Positions 1 through 10,785 of a stretch of 64,000 nucleotides of DNA are shown piece after piece; positions within the stretch are counted from its first letter, which is position 1; each line of letters begins with the position of its first letter. The position numbers were made by a program, and so were the translations under genes. Below the pieces are notes generated by a model, which saw only the letters and a program-made list of their open reading frames with translations, had not been told where the DNA came from and made no database searches. Origin of the DNA: a virus; the IMG/VR virus record IMGVR_UViG_3300025122_000005, positions 124,001 to 188,000 of that record; one strand, given 5' to 3'.

Positions 1-2
1 CA

Positions 3-3000
3 ACCAGAAGAGATATCAATTCCACTCGTGAAGGATCTTACGAGAACTTCTTAAGAAAGCAGTCCGAGATTGCTTTGCGAGAAGGGACAGAGAAGATCTT
101 TGACCATTATGGGAAATACACTTCTTGGGTAGTGAAGGGGAGCAAGTCGTCTCACAATGTTTATGCGCCTGTGTTATATTACCAGAATAGAATAGAAACA
201 ACGGCTATTCCGAAAGACAAAGAATATACGTTAACGATAAAGCAACAACCGTTGGCTGTAAACGTGGCTTTGGCGGGTCAAGACACACCTGTAGACGTTT
301 TATTTGGTCAGGATTTGAAAGAAGGCGCATGGACTATATTTGCCTCTATCCACAAAATTCATAGCCCAACTAGGAGACCAAATTCAAAATTTAAGTTTAC
401 AATAAGAGTCAACAAGAAGATGCTAGACCAAGTTACTTATCCTCCTGGGCCAACTCAAGCTATGACTCTTGGGGCACTAATTGGGGAAATAAGAGAAACT
501 GGTAAGCGGATTATTGAAGCGGTTTCTGCAGCTGATGAAATGGCTGAAGAGCTAGCTTCGGCCGCCCACGATAGAGCAAACGACGCCATCGATGCAGTTA
601 ATAACGCAGGAAAGGCAGTAACAGAGGGCATTGATTGGGTGTCAGAAAACAAAACCGAAGCAGTAAAGAAGGGCGTCGGAGCAGCTTTCGGGATGGCAAA
701 AAAGTACGCTCGCGACGCAGAGGCGGAAGCTCTCAAGCAATTGAGTGGATTCGGAGACAGAGTCAGTAGGAAGCAGGAAAGAGCATTTCAGGCAGCATTG
801 GCATCGATGGATATAAGAAGGGAAAGCCTTCCATCGACGGTCACATATGAACCAAGGTATATGGAAGACAAAATTGAGAAAATAAGAGATCTGTTTTTGA
901 AATATAGCGCGGACCTTTGGACGTGGAGGATTAAAGGCGGCCGCATGCGCCCTCAAATTGATTTTAAGAAGGAAGCCGATAATCTTAAGGAGGCTTTCAC
1001 TGCCCTTAAAACAATCCTAAGAGCTAACGGATACTCCAACCCAAAGATGGGTGACGAGATAGAGATTACTTTTGAAGAGGTATTGATGGAGAGAAAGGTC
1101 TCTAAAAAACCGCTTAAGACGGTTGAGGATCGTGCCGGTGTAGTTCCTGTCATGATCACATATAAGAAGCCTGGAGAATTTGAAGTGCAAAAGATTCTTC
1201 AGCGAGCCACAAAAAATATGCACAAGAAACATCCGTGGAATAATCCACGAACAATGAATTATTTGATGAATTTGGACGATTTATATAAGGCGGCAATTGA
1301 GGACGCAAGAATATGTTTAGAGGATTTTGAAGAGCTTCTGGGAGCACCGAGAGAGAATATGTTTGAGGTTATCCAACAATTCACAACTCCGTATGTAATA
1401 ATACTGAAGGCTAATGCAAAATCGCAAATTAATTTACCATCGGAGGCAAAATTTTTTGGACCCATAAAGAGATGGCAAGACAAGGCAAACGAAGACTGGA
1501 ATTTAGACGGCAAGAATCCAAAATCAACACTATTCAGGGACGGGATGATAAGGTTCGAAAAGGGAAAGACATATAGTATTATTGATCCGATCCCGAAAGA
1601 AGACCTTTGTACCTTAGAAGAGCTTTATCAGGAGTTTCTAGATAAGTTTGATTTCGCGGCATTATTTTGTAGTTATGCGTCTTGTATACCAGCAATCCCG
1701 TGGCCGATAAAGTTTGACTGGGATTTTGATTGGAAAATGCCACCAATGCCGAAAATGCCCCGTTGGGATCCGTTAAGGATACTCATTCCAATGATTGAAG
1801 CAGCATTATTAGAAATGTTAATCGCATTTTTGTGCGGCTTGGTAAGAGGAATATTGGACCTTATTAAATTCCCCAGTTGTTCAGACTTGTTGGACTACGG
1901 TGCCTCTTTGTGGGACGATGCATGGGGGAAGAAAGAAGGCACAGATAAGAAATTGCTAGTGATGAAGGACGCCGCCAACGCACTGGATGAAATGGACCTT
2001 CCAGTCGAATCTTATTCGGACCTTGCGGATTTATTTGATACTCTCGCAAAGGCTCTTACGCCACCGGAAATGTGCTCTTTGTTGGAAGGAGAGGCAGATA
2101 TAGAGACATTAATAATAGTAAAAGAATTGATGGAAAAGCATTATTCAGGACTAAGTGAGCACCTAAAGAATGAATCTTTAATTGCAGAGTTTTTTGGATT
2201 GTTGGGTCGGTTTATAGATCCGGAATTATGCGCAAAGCTTTCAAACTCTGCTAACGTTGTCGTCGGTGATCTTTGTCCTGACATCGAATCCCCTACGTTG
2301 AGGGACCAATTGTTATCTCAAAACGCCACTCCGGAAGAAGTTTCTCGTGCCATTGTCGATTCGGAGAAGCGTCGCGCCGCCTTAAAGGAATTGATGGAGA
2401 ATAATCCTTTGGACTCTCTTCTCGAAAAAATGAACCTTCCAGGACCATATGATACGGATAGCTCAAATAAGATGGCAAGTTTAGCAATAGAGTCTGTTGT
2501 ACGCAATATAGCGATTGTTTTTAAAAATGATTTATCATTTTTTGTTCCTTCTTTGTTTGAAATGGAAACGTCCCAGAAGGTTCCCGGCGACCCTGGATAT
2601 AATCCTGTCGAGGGAGGACGGTACCAGTTTGTAACAAACCACATTAAGTCGACACTTCCTAGAGTCCAGAGTGTAACAAAAATCAGAGAAGCTGTCGCGG
2701 CTTTGTCGACGGCAGGCGCATCCGGAGTCAGGAACCTTAGTACCCTTGTCAATTCTCTGAGTGATTACAACGACACTGTTGGTTTAGACCTCGTGAACCC
2801 GGACACTGGAGCCCGAGAAAACCTATATCATTATGAATGGGAAACCTATGAGATCATCGGCACCACCCAGCGCATCGGCCGATTCAAAACAGCAGAGGGC
2901 GAAGCGGCTGACATAAACGACGCTAATCAACTAGGGTTTACGATTGGCAGAAAAGGCAACGGCTTTGCAATATATTGGAAAGGTGCGAACATCTTGAAAA

Positions 3001-6000
3001 CAGGCAGCGGGGCTTGGGCTAATGATAACGCCGGCCGCGCCGCCGCCATCGCAAAGATGGAGGAGGTAATCGCACAAGAGACTGCCGATGTGCAGCGTAT
3101 CCCCAAGCCAGGGCGAATGGATGTCACTCGCGTCGCAGGATATAAAGTGGTGACGTTTGAGCAGCTTCAAACGGGGACCGGTGCGGATAAAGAGCCAGCT
3201 TTCTTTGACTTGTCCGATCCTTCTGACAGTGCTCTTATGCAAGATATTTTAACTTTTCCCATGAGGAATCTCAAAGATGAGGTAAAGCCGTCTCCTGTGT
3301 TGAGGAGCATACTAGAACAAGAGCAATTACAAGAAATACAAGAGAGATTCGTCAAGTTTGAGCTTCCATCTGAAAAAGATATGATTTATCAAGAAAATTA
3401 CTTTGAAGGTGAAGACATAAGAGATTGCTTTAGCTTGGAAAGACCAAGTAGACTATTTTTTAACTTGGGAGAACCGGAGATGCTTTGGGAGAATAAAACC
3501 TACAACGGATACCTGTCAGAAGAGACTATTAATACAAGATTGCTAGCAAGAGACATCTCCAGGCAAGAGGGCCCAAAACACTTACGTTCTGGTGCTTTTT
3601 CAGAAATGTTTTTAAGTTCTTGGTCAAATACTCTTCAAAGAGTTTATCCGAATATGGGACAAGGCGGCCGCCTCGACCTTGCAAGAAGGGTAAACGGACA
3701 CGGAAATAGTTTGTGGAATAAACTAAATGGTGGTCTTGGAAAATCGGTCACCCATCCGCAAGACTCTTACAGGGTGACTGCGAATATGCTACTAGACAAG
3801 GTGGGAGAAGGTATTCGAAATTCCAGATATTTTGATGTAGAGCAAATAAAAGATTTGGCAGACAGAATCTCTGCAGAATTTATACCTGTTTCTGAAGATG
3901 AACAAGTTGTTTGTTATGCAAGGAATAGAAATGTAATCAGTTTTAAGAAAATGAGACAAGAAATCATGGACAAGTATAAGGAGATGCTGGATCTCCCAGA
4001 GAATGATCCAATAAAAAGAGACTTTTCTTCTTCCGGTCCTCTCGAAAACAGCATGACTTCTCAATTAACATATGTTTATGTTAAGACTTATATTATAGAA
4101 TTTATGTTGAAGGGTCTTTACGTTTTTTCTAGATTTGGGGCAGGCATGCTAAGTGGAGAACCCATCGTTAATGATTATCTTAAGAGCTACCTCATATCTT
4201 CTTTAAAGGCGGATCTGACTCTTGACGAGCTTAGTAAGGAAGTTTTCGAATCAGAAATTTTAAAATTGGCAAACCGCACTGACCTCGACCGAGCAGTTTC
4301 TGTGCTTATCGATAGTGTTCTCGACGAAGAAGAGATCATAGAAGCAGCAAACAAAATCTTCAAGCCAAGATGCAATTCTTTTAAAGAAGACTTTTTTAAT
4401 GAGTTGACTTCAAATATTCGTGCCGTTCAATCATTAGAACACATAACACCGAGTAGATATGAGAACAGGGGATATCGCAGAGGAATGGTTCCACTACATT
4501 CTAGTTTTGGAGGCGTCTACGAAGACCCTGAAGATTTAAGTCAACCAACTTTCTTTCTAGAAAAGTATTTCAGATTTTCAGAAAATGTTATTAACACGCA
4601 CATCTCTCCTCGACAACCATCCTTCGGCATCCCCGGCGATGCGCCACCACGAAGTGTTGTTCAAAAGATGATTGACGCTGACCCTGATTTTGAGATAAGC
4701 ATAGAAGCATATAAGGGAGTATTTAATCAATACGAATTGAATGAGTTATTAAAACTTTTCTCGGACCACATAGACCGATCAATGAACCTAGAAGGTCCAG
4801 CACTTGAAGCCTGGCGCACGACATATCCGGATGAGATTGAATTTGTGGATAGCATGTACACTCTCGGAAATTTAAAGGTCGGATTAAGATTGGTGTTTGT
4901 CCCCAGTACTGAAGAATATTCTCAAAGAGCCATGGAGCGGATAGACCCAGACCCTTCTTTAAAACCGATAAACGAAACAGACATTTTTGGCAATGGCGGC
5001 ATTGACTCCGAGGAATTCTGGGCACCGGACATGATAGAGCAATTCCAGATCGACCCAGAGCTTATTCCGGGGTCAGAGTTATCCCCGGCTGAGATTCAGG
5101 CACTCTTCCTGCAAGGTCGCGGTCTGGAAGCACAGGCTGCTATCAACGCTGTGGCAGAGGGCGCACGCCAATGGGGATTGATAAACAATCTAAAAACTTT
5201 AAATATGAGTCTTCATGGATTGACAACAAAAACTAGATCGTATATAGCGGATACAAATCCTAGATTTGGGTATATTCGAGGTCCTAGAATTATAGAGGAA
5301 GATCTTTATATTGTTGAGCGCGACGAATCAGGCGAGGATGTCATCAGTGAGATGAACCGCCAAACTCAAGACCCAATCAGGTGGAAAACGGACCCCGCAT
5401 ATGCGATGGGAACGTCTCATCTTGTAAAGATGGAAGAGACTGCAACTTATTCTGCTAATGACGAGGGTGTAGTAACAAGAGAGGTGACAGACTCAGAACA
5501 AGTGGGTATTATGACTGCTGGTAAACCACAAAACATTATGTTTCCAACTCCATTAGTGGAAGTAGAACTGGATTATTGCCCAAAAGAACTTGCACAGATG
5601 CTTCTCACTATCGATAATCCAAGGCAGATGAGACCAGAGTATCACCGCACCGACGATGTCCTGGCGGCAGCAATGTTCGGGTTGGGTCGCAAACAAGAGA
5701 TAACTGTTGGAGATGACCGACAACACATTAGAAGAATAGAGGCATCACCCGACTCAAAGATTGAATATTTGTTTGATTTTATATTTCCGCTTGACAGGTA
5801 CCAGGCTTTATTCATGATATACAATCAAGTAATATTGGACCCTGATCAAGAATTATCAACGATGATGGACCCAACACGGGGAGCGGTAAGAAGATTGGTT
5901 TTGGGACTGAAAAACCCAGCAGGATCGACCGACCTTTCGGCAGCACCACCCGGAGATCTTTTCAATATATTAAATTCAGATCAAACTTCGTTTGGATTTG

Positions 6001-6638
6001 GAAATATCGCCGATAAGATAATGGCTGATTTCGCCAAAATAGCTTGGAAAATGGTGAAAAATACAATTCCATCGCTAGTCAGGGGCGGCGCAGCGGCATT
6101 GGACCCTGCTTACAAGGACATGAAGAAGGTTTGGGATGCCGACCCTGCGAAGGTGAGGAGTGGGTTGAATATGTCGTCGTTATCTCACGATTTGTTATTT
6201 TCACCAACTGGTGATAGCGATCCATTAGTAAATGGTTTCGCTGCCGACAAGGACTATATGCCGTTTAACTTTCAGGGCCCAATCGATATCGGGCTTGCTA
6301 TGGGTATGTTAGCCGCCGCGGTCATCCCACCCGGGAACGTCGTTGGTGCCGCTATAGCTACTGACCAATTAGCAACAATTTATGAACATCTTGAAAACGC
6401 CGTAACCGGTAGAGGTGAGAACCGATACGGAAAGTTCATGACCCCGGTGGGTCTTCTTGGGCTGTCAATGCCTGAGTTGTCTGGTGAAAGAGATCGGACG
6501 AGAAAGAGGCGGGGCACTAAGGAATTTAAGATATGTGAAGAAGATCATGAAGACATACTTACTAGTGAAGAGGAAAATGAATCAGCAGCTGCTGCAGCAT
6601 ATGCAGCCAAGGTTGAGGGTCTCACAGGAGGAGATTAA
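3..6638 (+). CDS. Giant virion structural protein, 5' end outside the window
   Basis: The frame is open to the first base, so at least 2,211 residues are visible and the true start lies upstream. I do not recognise a named family. An alanine-rich helical stretch (about 470-760) looks coiled-coil-like. A proline- and tryptophan-rich segment with repeated PMPKMP-type motifs is followed by a hydrophobic stretch (about 1783-1866). Another glycine/alanine-rich hydrophobic stretch lies near the C-terminus (about 6286-6372). Several Cys-containing PE(M/L)C motifs occur between 2060 and 2280. It ends three bases before a gp25-like wedge gene, so a baseplate or tail role is inferred. Size, helices and hydrophobic segments would also suit a tape measure, but position does not prove this. 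Confidence 0.75.
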   Translation, partial: TRRDINSTREGSYENFLRKQSEIALREGTEKIFDHYGKYTSWVVKGSKSSHNVYAPVLYYQNRIETTAIPKDKEYTLTIKQQPLAVNVALAGQDTPVDVLFGQDLKEGAWTIFASIHKIHSPTRRPNSKFKFTIRVNKKMLDQVTYPPGPTQAMTLGALIGEIRETGKRIIEAVSAADEMAEELASAAHDRANDAIDAVNNAGKAVTEGIDWVSENKTEAVKKGVGAAFGMAKKYARDAEAEALKQLSGFGDRVSRKQERAFQAALASMDIRRESLPSTVTYEPRYMEDKIEKIRDLFLKYSADLWTWRIKGGRMRPQIDFKKEADNLKEAFTALKTILRANGYSNPKMGDEIEITFEEVLMERKVSKKPLKTVEDRAGVVPVMITYKKPGEFEVQKILQRATKNMHKKHPWNNPRTMNYLMNLDDLYKAAIEDARICLEDFEELLGAPRENMFEVIQQFTTPYVIILKANAKSQINLPSEAKFFGPIKRWQDKANEDWNLDGKNPKSTLFRDGMIRFEKGKTYSIIDPIPKEDLCTLEELYQEFLDKFDFAALFCSYASCIPAIPWPIKFDWDFDWKMPPMPKMPRWDPLRILIPMIEAALLEMLIAFLCGLVRGILDLIKFPSCSDLLDYGASLWDDAWGKKEGTDKKLLVMKDAANALDEMDLPVESYSDLADLFDTLAKALTPPEMCSLLEGEADIETLIIVKELMEKHYSGLSEHLKNESLIAEFFGLLGRFIDPELCAKLSNSANVVVGDLCPDIESPTLRDQLLSQNATPEEVSRAIVDSEKRRAALKELMENNPLDSLLEKMNLPGPYDTDSSNKMASLAIESVVRNIAIVFKNDLSFFVPSLFEMETSQKVPGDPGYNPVEGGRYQFVTNHIKSTLPRVQSVTKIREAVAALSTAGASGVRNLSTLVNSLSDYNDTVGLDLVNPDTGARENLYHYEWETYEIIGTTQRIGRFKTAEGEAADINDANQLGFTIGRKGNGFAIYWKGANILKTGSGAWANDNAGRAAAIAKMEEVIAQETADVQRIPKPGRMDVTRVAGYKVVTFEQLQTGTGADKEPAFFDLSDPSDSALMQDILTFPMRNLKDEVKPSPVLRSILEQEQLQEIQERFVKFELPSEKDMIYQENYFEGEDIRDCFSLERPSRLFFNLGEPEMLWENKTYNGYLSEETINTRLLARDISRQEGPKHLRSGAFSEMFLSSWSNTLQRVYPNMGQGGRLDLARRVNGHGNSLWNKLNGGLGKSVTHPQDSYRVTANMLLDKVGEGIRNSRYFDVEQIKDLADRISAEFIPVSEDEQVVCYARNRNVISFKKMRQEIMDKYKEMLDLPENDPIKRDFSSSGPLENSMTSQLTYVYVKTYIIEFMLKGLYVFSRFGAGMLSGEPIVNDYLKSYLISSLKADLTLDELSKEVFESEILKLANRTDLDRAVSVLIDSVLDEEEIIEAANKIFKPRCNSFKEDFFNELTSNIRAVQSLEHITPSRYENRGYRRGMVPLHSSFGGVYEDPEDLSQPTFFLEKYFRFSENVINTHISPRQPSFGIPGDAPPRSVVQKMIDADPDFEISIEAYKGVFNQYELNELLKLFSDHIDRSMNLEGPALEAWRTTYPDEIEFVDSMYTLGNLKVGLRLVFVPSTEEYSQRAMERIDPDPSLKPINETDIFGNGGIDSEEFWAPDMIEQFQIDPELIPGSELSPAEIQALFLQGRGLEAQAAINAVAEGARQWGLINNLKTLNMSLHGLTTKTRSYIADTNPRFGYIRGPRIIEEDLYIVERDESGEDVISEMNRQTQDPIRWKTDPAYAMGTSHLVKMEETATYSANDEGVVTREVTDSEQVGIMTAGKPQNIMFPTPLVEVELDYCPKELAQMLLTIDNPRQMRPEYHRTDDVLAAAMFGLGRKQEITVGDDRQHIRRIEASPDSKIEYLFDFIFPLDRYQALFMIYNQVILDPDQELSTMMDPTRGAVRRLVLGLKNPAGSTDLSAAPPGDLFNILNSDQTSFGFGNIADKIMADFAKIAWKMVKNTIPSLVRGGAAALDPAYKDMKKVWDADPAKVRSGLNMSSLSHDLLFSPTGDSDPLVNGFAADKDYMPFNFQGPIDIGLAMGMLAAAVIPPGNVVGAAIATDQLATIYEHLENAVTGRGENRYGKFMTPVGLLGLSMPELSGERDRTRKRRGTKEFKICEEDHEDILTSEEENESAAAAAYAAKVEGLTGGD

Positions 6639-6640
6639 TT

Positions 6641-7036
6641 ATGGCTGGTATATCAGTAAAATTGCCATTAGAGCGCGACGCTCAAGATGGATATGCCCTA
6701 AACAAGACAACTCTAGAAGCAGTAAAACAGAATCTTAAAATGGTCGTTTTGACATCACCCGGAGAGAGAGTTATGGAACCGACCTTCGGTGTTGGTCTAA
6801 AGAGGTTTTTATTTGAATTAGCCAACGAACATACTTACGACAATATCAGAACAACGATCACATCGCAGGTGGGGAAGTGGTTACCATTTATAAAGATTTT
6901 GGGGATAGCGATTAGAGGACCGGATGACAACACTTTTATATCAAGTGGCGTACCATTGTCTATACAAATACAATATACGGTACCGGGATTGAATACTGCG
7001 GATATTCTTGAAATAAGTATGCCCGAAACTACTTAA
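6641..7036 (+). CDS. Baseplate wedge protein, gp25-like (GPW/gp25 family)
   Basis: This 131-residue protein has the length and layout of the gp25/gpW family, small wedge components that help start sheath assembly on the baseplate. Supporting motifs are the central LTSPGERVMEPTFGVGL segment (the conserved pattern of a turn, PGER and F-G-G-L) and the following FEL plus helix. The start ATG follows AGGAGG with a short spacer, two bases after the upstream stop. It sits directly before the gp6-like wedge gene, the usual pairing in T4-type baseplates. Family assignment is firm; exact role in this virion is inferred from the family. Confidence 0.9.
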   Translation: MAGISVKLPLERDAQDGYALNKTTLEAVKQNLKMVVLTSPGERVMEPTFGVGLKRFLFELANEHTYDNIRTTITSQVGKWLPFIKILGIAIRGPDDNTFISSGVPLSIQIQYTVPGLNTADILEISMPETT

Positions 7037-7054
7037 TAGAGGGGAAAACATAAA

Positions 7055-8848
7055 ATGCCAAAAAAAATAATTCCTATAAAATATACCAATAGAGACTTTT
7101 CTTCGATAAGAGAATCATTGCTGGAACATGCAAAAAGGTATTATCCAAATACGTATAGGGATTTTAACGAAGCTGGTTTTGGTTCCTTAATGATCGATAC
7201 GGTGTCTTACGTCGGCGATGTTTTATCATTTTATTTAGACTACCAGGCAAATGAGTCATTTTTGGAAACAGCAGCAGAGTATGAGAATGTTCTCAAGTTG
7301 TCAAAATTTTTAGGATTTAGTTTTAACAAGGCACCCTCTTCCTACGGAACGTGTCAGTTTTATGCTTTGGTACCTGTATCAGTAGCAACTGGTGCTCCTG
7401 ATACTAGATATTCACCAACTTTGAAGGCGGGATCTACGGTAGCTACTGCTGGAGGTGTGTCCTTCACACTACTTGATGATGTGTCTTTTGCAGACTCGGT
7501 TAACGAAGTTATTGTAGCAAAAGTGAACGATGACACCGGGGCACCTACATATTTTGCTGTTAAAGCGGAAGGTAGAATCGTATCTGGGGAATTATTGGAA
7601 CACGTGGAAACGGTTGACGCATTCGAAAGATTTCTTAAGGTGGTCATCCCGGGAGATAATGTTTCTGCGATTGTTCAAGTAACGGACTCCGAGGGTCACG
7701 AATATTTTGAGGTTGAGCATTTATCGCAAAATTCTATTTATAAGCCTGTGACAAACAAGAACGCAAAAAACGATTCGGTTCCAAACATCCTGAAGAAGAT
7801 AGCAGTCCCTAGAAGATTTGCAGTGGAACACCTCGACGACACAACCACTATTCAATTCGGATATGGATCTGAAAACGAACTGGTGAGCGGTTCAATCGCA
7901 GACCCCGCAAACGTTGCCCTCAAGAGACACGCAAGAGAATATATATCAGATACAAGTATCGACCCTACAAAACTTACTTCTACTGATAAGTTTGGCGTAG
8001 CACCTGCGAACACTATGCTATCAGTCGTATACCGATCTAATACTTCTGAGAATGTTAACGCGGGTTCTGGCCAAGTAAATCGAGTCGTTGATGCTGTAGT
8101 GGACTTTGACAATGTTGCTTCCTTGAATGAGGATATAAGGCGATATGTTGTAAATTCAATAGAGGTTTCGAATGAGGATCCAATAGTCGGAGATATAAGT
8201 ATTCCCGGCGTCGAGGAACTGAAAATCCGGGCACTGGGGAACTTCTCTGCCCAGAATAGAGCTGTTACAAGACAAGATTATATAAGTATGGCGTATGCAA
8301 TGCCAGGGCACTTCGGCGCAATAAAGCGATGCACCATTTTCAGAGATAACGACTCTTTTAAGAGAAATCTAAATATGTATGTTATTTCTGAGAACGCCGA
8401 GGGAGACTTGGTGAGAGCAAACAATACTATAAAACAAAATCTAAAAACATGGCTGAATGGTGTTAGAATGATTAATGATACTATTGATATATTAGACGCT
8501 TTTATTATAAATGTTGGCGTAGAGTTTGATATAGTAATAGAAGAAAACGCTAATAAGTATGAAGTATTGAGAATGGCACAGTTGGCGATAGAAGAGCAGT
8601 TTCTCTTGCAAAGAGAAATGGGAGAGCCAATAGTGGTTTCCGACTTTTTTAAAGCACTAAAAGATGTAGAGGAAATAGTGGATGTTGTTAGTGTTAGGGT
8701 GGTTAATAAATCCGGATCACCGTATTCATCACTTGATTATGATATTAAAGGAAATTCGTCAAAAGATGGGAGAGTAATATACGCTCCTCGTACTGCGGTC
8801 TTTGAATTAAAATATCCGGAAGTTGATATAAAAGGTAAAATTGTTTAA
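7055..8848 (+). CDS. Baseplate wedge protein, gp6-like (baseplate J family)
   Basis: The 597-residue product matches the baseplate J/gp6 type. Its N-terminus has the characteristic start (YTNRDFSSIRESL, then an F-NEAGFGSLMID-type segment, then SYVGDVLSFYLD). A C-terminal region with KIRALGNFSAQNRAVTRQDY and a later VVSDFFKAL-DVEEIVDV pattern is typical of the family. In T4, gp6 dimers form the ring that links wedges around the hub. Start ATG is preceded by GAGGGG. The stop shares one base with the next start (TAATG), suggesting translational coupling. Confidence 0.9.
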   Translation: MPKKIIPIKYTNRDFSSIRESLLEHAKRYYPNTYRDFNEAGFGSLMIDTVSYVGDVLSFYLDYQANESFLETAAEYENVLKLSKFLGFSFNKAPSSYGTCQFYALVPVSVATGAPDTRYSPTLKAGSTVATAGGVSFTLLDDVSFADSVNEVIVAKVNDDTGAPTYFAVKAEGRIVSGELLEHVETVDAFERFLKVVIPGDNVSAIVQVTDSEGHEYFEVEHLSQNSIYKPVTNKNAKNDSVPNILKKIAVPRRFAVEHLDDTTTIQFGYGSENELVSGSIADPANVALKRHAREYISDTSIDPTKLTSTDKFGVAPANTMLSVVYRSNTSENVNAGSGQVNRVVDAVVDFDNVASLNEDIRRYVVNSIEVSNEDPIVGDISIPGVEELKIRALGNFSAQNRAVTRQDYISMAYAMPGHFGAIKRCTIFRDNDSFKRNLNMYVISENAEGDLVRANNTIKQNLKTWLNGVRMINDTIDILDAFIINVGVEFDIVIEENANKYEVLRMAQLAIEEQFLLQREMGEPIVVSDFFKALKDVEEIVDVVSVRVVNKSGSPYSSLDYDIKGNSSKDGRVIYAPRTAVFELKYPEVDIKGKIV

Positions 8849-10785
8849 TGGCTATTAAGAGATATCTTGCTAATGCAGACACTACAATAACTAATGCCTA
8901 TAAGATGAACTTGTCAACTCGTGGCACCGGATCTAACATGGGTGAGTCTGATGTGCTGGAGGTATTCTCCATTCTTGGTCAGGCTTCAACTAGTTCTGTG
9001 GAGAAAACAAGAGCACTACTTAAATTTCCCGTAGGCACAATCAACACAGACAGGAGTAATGGAGACATCCCAGAATCTGGAAGTGTTAAATTTTATTTAC
9101 GAGTTTTTAATTGTCCTCACGGTCAGACACTTCCGAAACAATATGATATGCAAATTTTGCCCCTTTCCAGGTCTTGGTCCGAAGGACAGGGTCTTGATAT
9201 GGAAGAATACACGGATGAAGACGAAGCTAATTGGGTAATGGCTTCTGCGACCAAAAGACCACAAATAACAGATGTCAAATTTTTGACGACTAATGAACAA
9301 CTCTTAAAACAAGAATATTTTACCTTATATAATTCGTCAAATACAAGATACAATTTTGTTTTTACAACACAAGTGGGAGAGACATTCTCGGGATCACTGC
9401 CGGGAATTGAAATAGTTGTGCCATTGACGGGGAACATGTCCACCGTCAAAGATATAGCTAGCGTTTTTAGTGCTTCTATAAACGTATATGAAACAGGTCT
9501 TTCTGCTTCAATTTCTGCAGAGGACACATCTGATACATCGGGAGCGACAATTAGAGTAACCACGACCGGCTCGTCCGGTCAATCTGGATCATATCAGGGC
9601 ACCGTATCCACAGATCATTTATCTTTAACGACTGTGCAAGAGGGTGGCAAAACGAAATGGACGACAGCGGGTGGTGACTATCATGAAGTGGGGTACACAG
9701 CAGGAAGAAACCTTCCTCACTATGTTAAGAACTTTCAAAACGGAACAGAGAATCTAGAAGTTAATATAACAGCACTAGTAGAAGAATGGATTGCAGCTGA
9801 GTCAGCAGACGATCCGGATAGAGAAAATTATGGCGTTATGCTAAAAATGTCTGGATCTTATGAAGATGGCACTAGAAACCGTTCTTATTATACAAAGAAG
9901 TTTTTTGCGAGAGGGTCCGAGTTCTTTTACAAACGACCGATAATTGAGGCCAGGTGGGATGATTCGAAAAGAGATGACAGATCAAATTTTTATTTGAGTA
10001 GTTCTTTATTGCTGGGCGAAGACAACTTGAATACCTTGTATCTTTATAATATAGTGAACGGAAAGTTAAAGAATATTCCTGTCTTGGGCGGCGCATCCGG
10101 GAGTAATAACGCTTATACACAAATAAATGTACAAGTGTTTCCGTCTGGGAATGTGAAAAATCAAGTTATAAAGCCAAAAACACTTCCAATCGGTGGCGGT
10201 GTGACTGTAAATGCGGCGACTGTTATAACTGGCGGTTGGGTGAGCACCGGCATATATTCCGCATCCTTTGCTTTTACGGGATCAGAAAGTGAAATATTCG
10301 ATGTCTGGAGTAAGCCAACGAAGGTGGTACAGGGAATACAATTAGTTACGGGGTCGACGTTTAAAGTGAATAAGCACAAGACCTATGATTATAATCCAAG
10401 TACCACATATATCACAACTTTAAAGAATCTCAAATCATCTTACTCGCAGAGTGACAAGGTGCGAATAAGATTGTTTGTTCGCCCAAAGGACTGGCAACCA
10501 AACATATATACTGTGGCGTCGAAGAAAGCGGAACCATCGATAATTAAAGACGCATATTACAGAGTATTCAGATTGATAGATCAGTTTGATGTAATTCCTT
10601 TTGGTACCGGAAGCGGAGCCCAATCGAAATACACTAGAATGTCGTATGATAAGAATGGTAATTATTTTGATTTAGAAATGTCCCTTTTTGAGTCGGACTA
10701 CGCTTACGGTATTCAGCTGGCTTATGATACGGACGGCAAACACACAGTACAGGATAAGATTTTTAAATTTAGAGTTGAGAAGTAA
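8848..10785 (+). CDS. Virion structural protein with DNRLRE-like N-terminal domain
   Basis: The 645-residue protein starts with an ADTTITNAY segment and continues with TRALLKFPV and a series of beta-strand-like stretches, with SWSEGQGLDMEEYTDEDEANW following. That arrangement resembles DNRLRE-type beta-sandwich domains found in surface and fibre proteins. A central domain (about residues 150-270) resembles a small beta domain seen in other virion proteins of this window (ETFSGSLPGIEIVVPLTG). Placed immediately after the gp6-like gene with a TAATG overlap, it is likely part of the outer baseplate or an attachment for fibres. No enzymatic motif is visible. Function is inferred from context only. 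Confidence 0.65.
   Translation: MAIKRYLANADTTITNAYKMNLSTRGTGSNMGESDVLEVFSILGQASTSSVEKTRALLKFPVGTINTDRSNGDIPESGSVKFYLRVFNCPHGQTLPKQYDMQILPLSRSWSEGQGLDMEEYTDEDEANWVMASATKRPQITDVKFLTTNEQLLKQEYFTLYNSSNTRYNFVFTTQVGETFSGSLPGIEIVVPLTGNMSTVKDIASVFSASINVYETGLSASISAEDTSDTSGATIRVTTTGSSGQSGSYQGTVSTDHLSLTTVQEGGKTKWTTAGGDYHEVGYTAGRNLPHYVKNFQNGTENLEVNITALVEEWIAAESADDPDRENYGVMLKMSGSYEDGTRNRSYYTKKFFARGSEFFYKRPIIEARWDDSKRDDRSNFYLSSSLLLGEDNLNTLYLYNIVNGKLKNIPVLGGASGSNNAYTQINVQVFPSGNVKNQVIKPKTLPIGGGVTVNAATVITGGWVSTGIYSASFAFTGSESEIFDVWSKPTKVVQGIQLVTGSTFKVNKHKTYDYNPSTTYITTLKNLKSSYSQSDKVRIRLFVRPKDWQPNIYTVASKKAEPSIIKDAYYRVFRLIDQFDVIPFGTGSGAQSKYTRMSYDKNGNYFDLEMSLFESDYAYGIQLAYDTDGKHTVQDKIFKFRVEK

Noticed and set aside
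935-950. NotI sites as cloning or assembly artefacts
   Set aside because: They are in frame, encode Gly-Gly-Arg or Gly-Arg-Gly-Arg in conserved contexts, and are scattered over unrelated genes.
2318-2752. Minus-strand open frames, for example at 2318-2752, 24628-25227, 39521-39784 and 50158-50673
   Set aside because: All lie opposite strong + strand genes, lack Shine-Dalgarno sequences that fit the spacing, and read as Ser/Leu-rich shadow sequence with no recognisable domain.
3-6638. Confident tape measure call for the first giant gene
   Set aside because: Hydrophobic segments and coiled coil fit, but the gene is next to baseplate wedge genes rather than the tube gene, and no tape-measure motif is recognisable.
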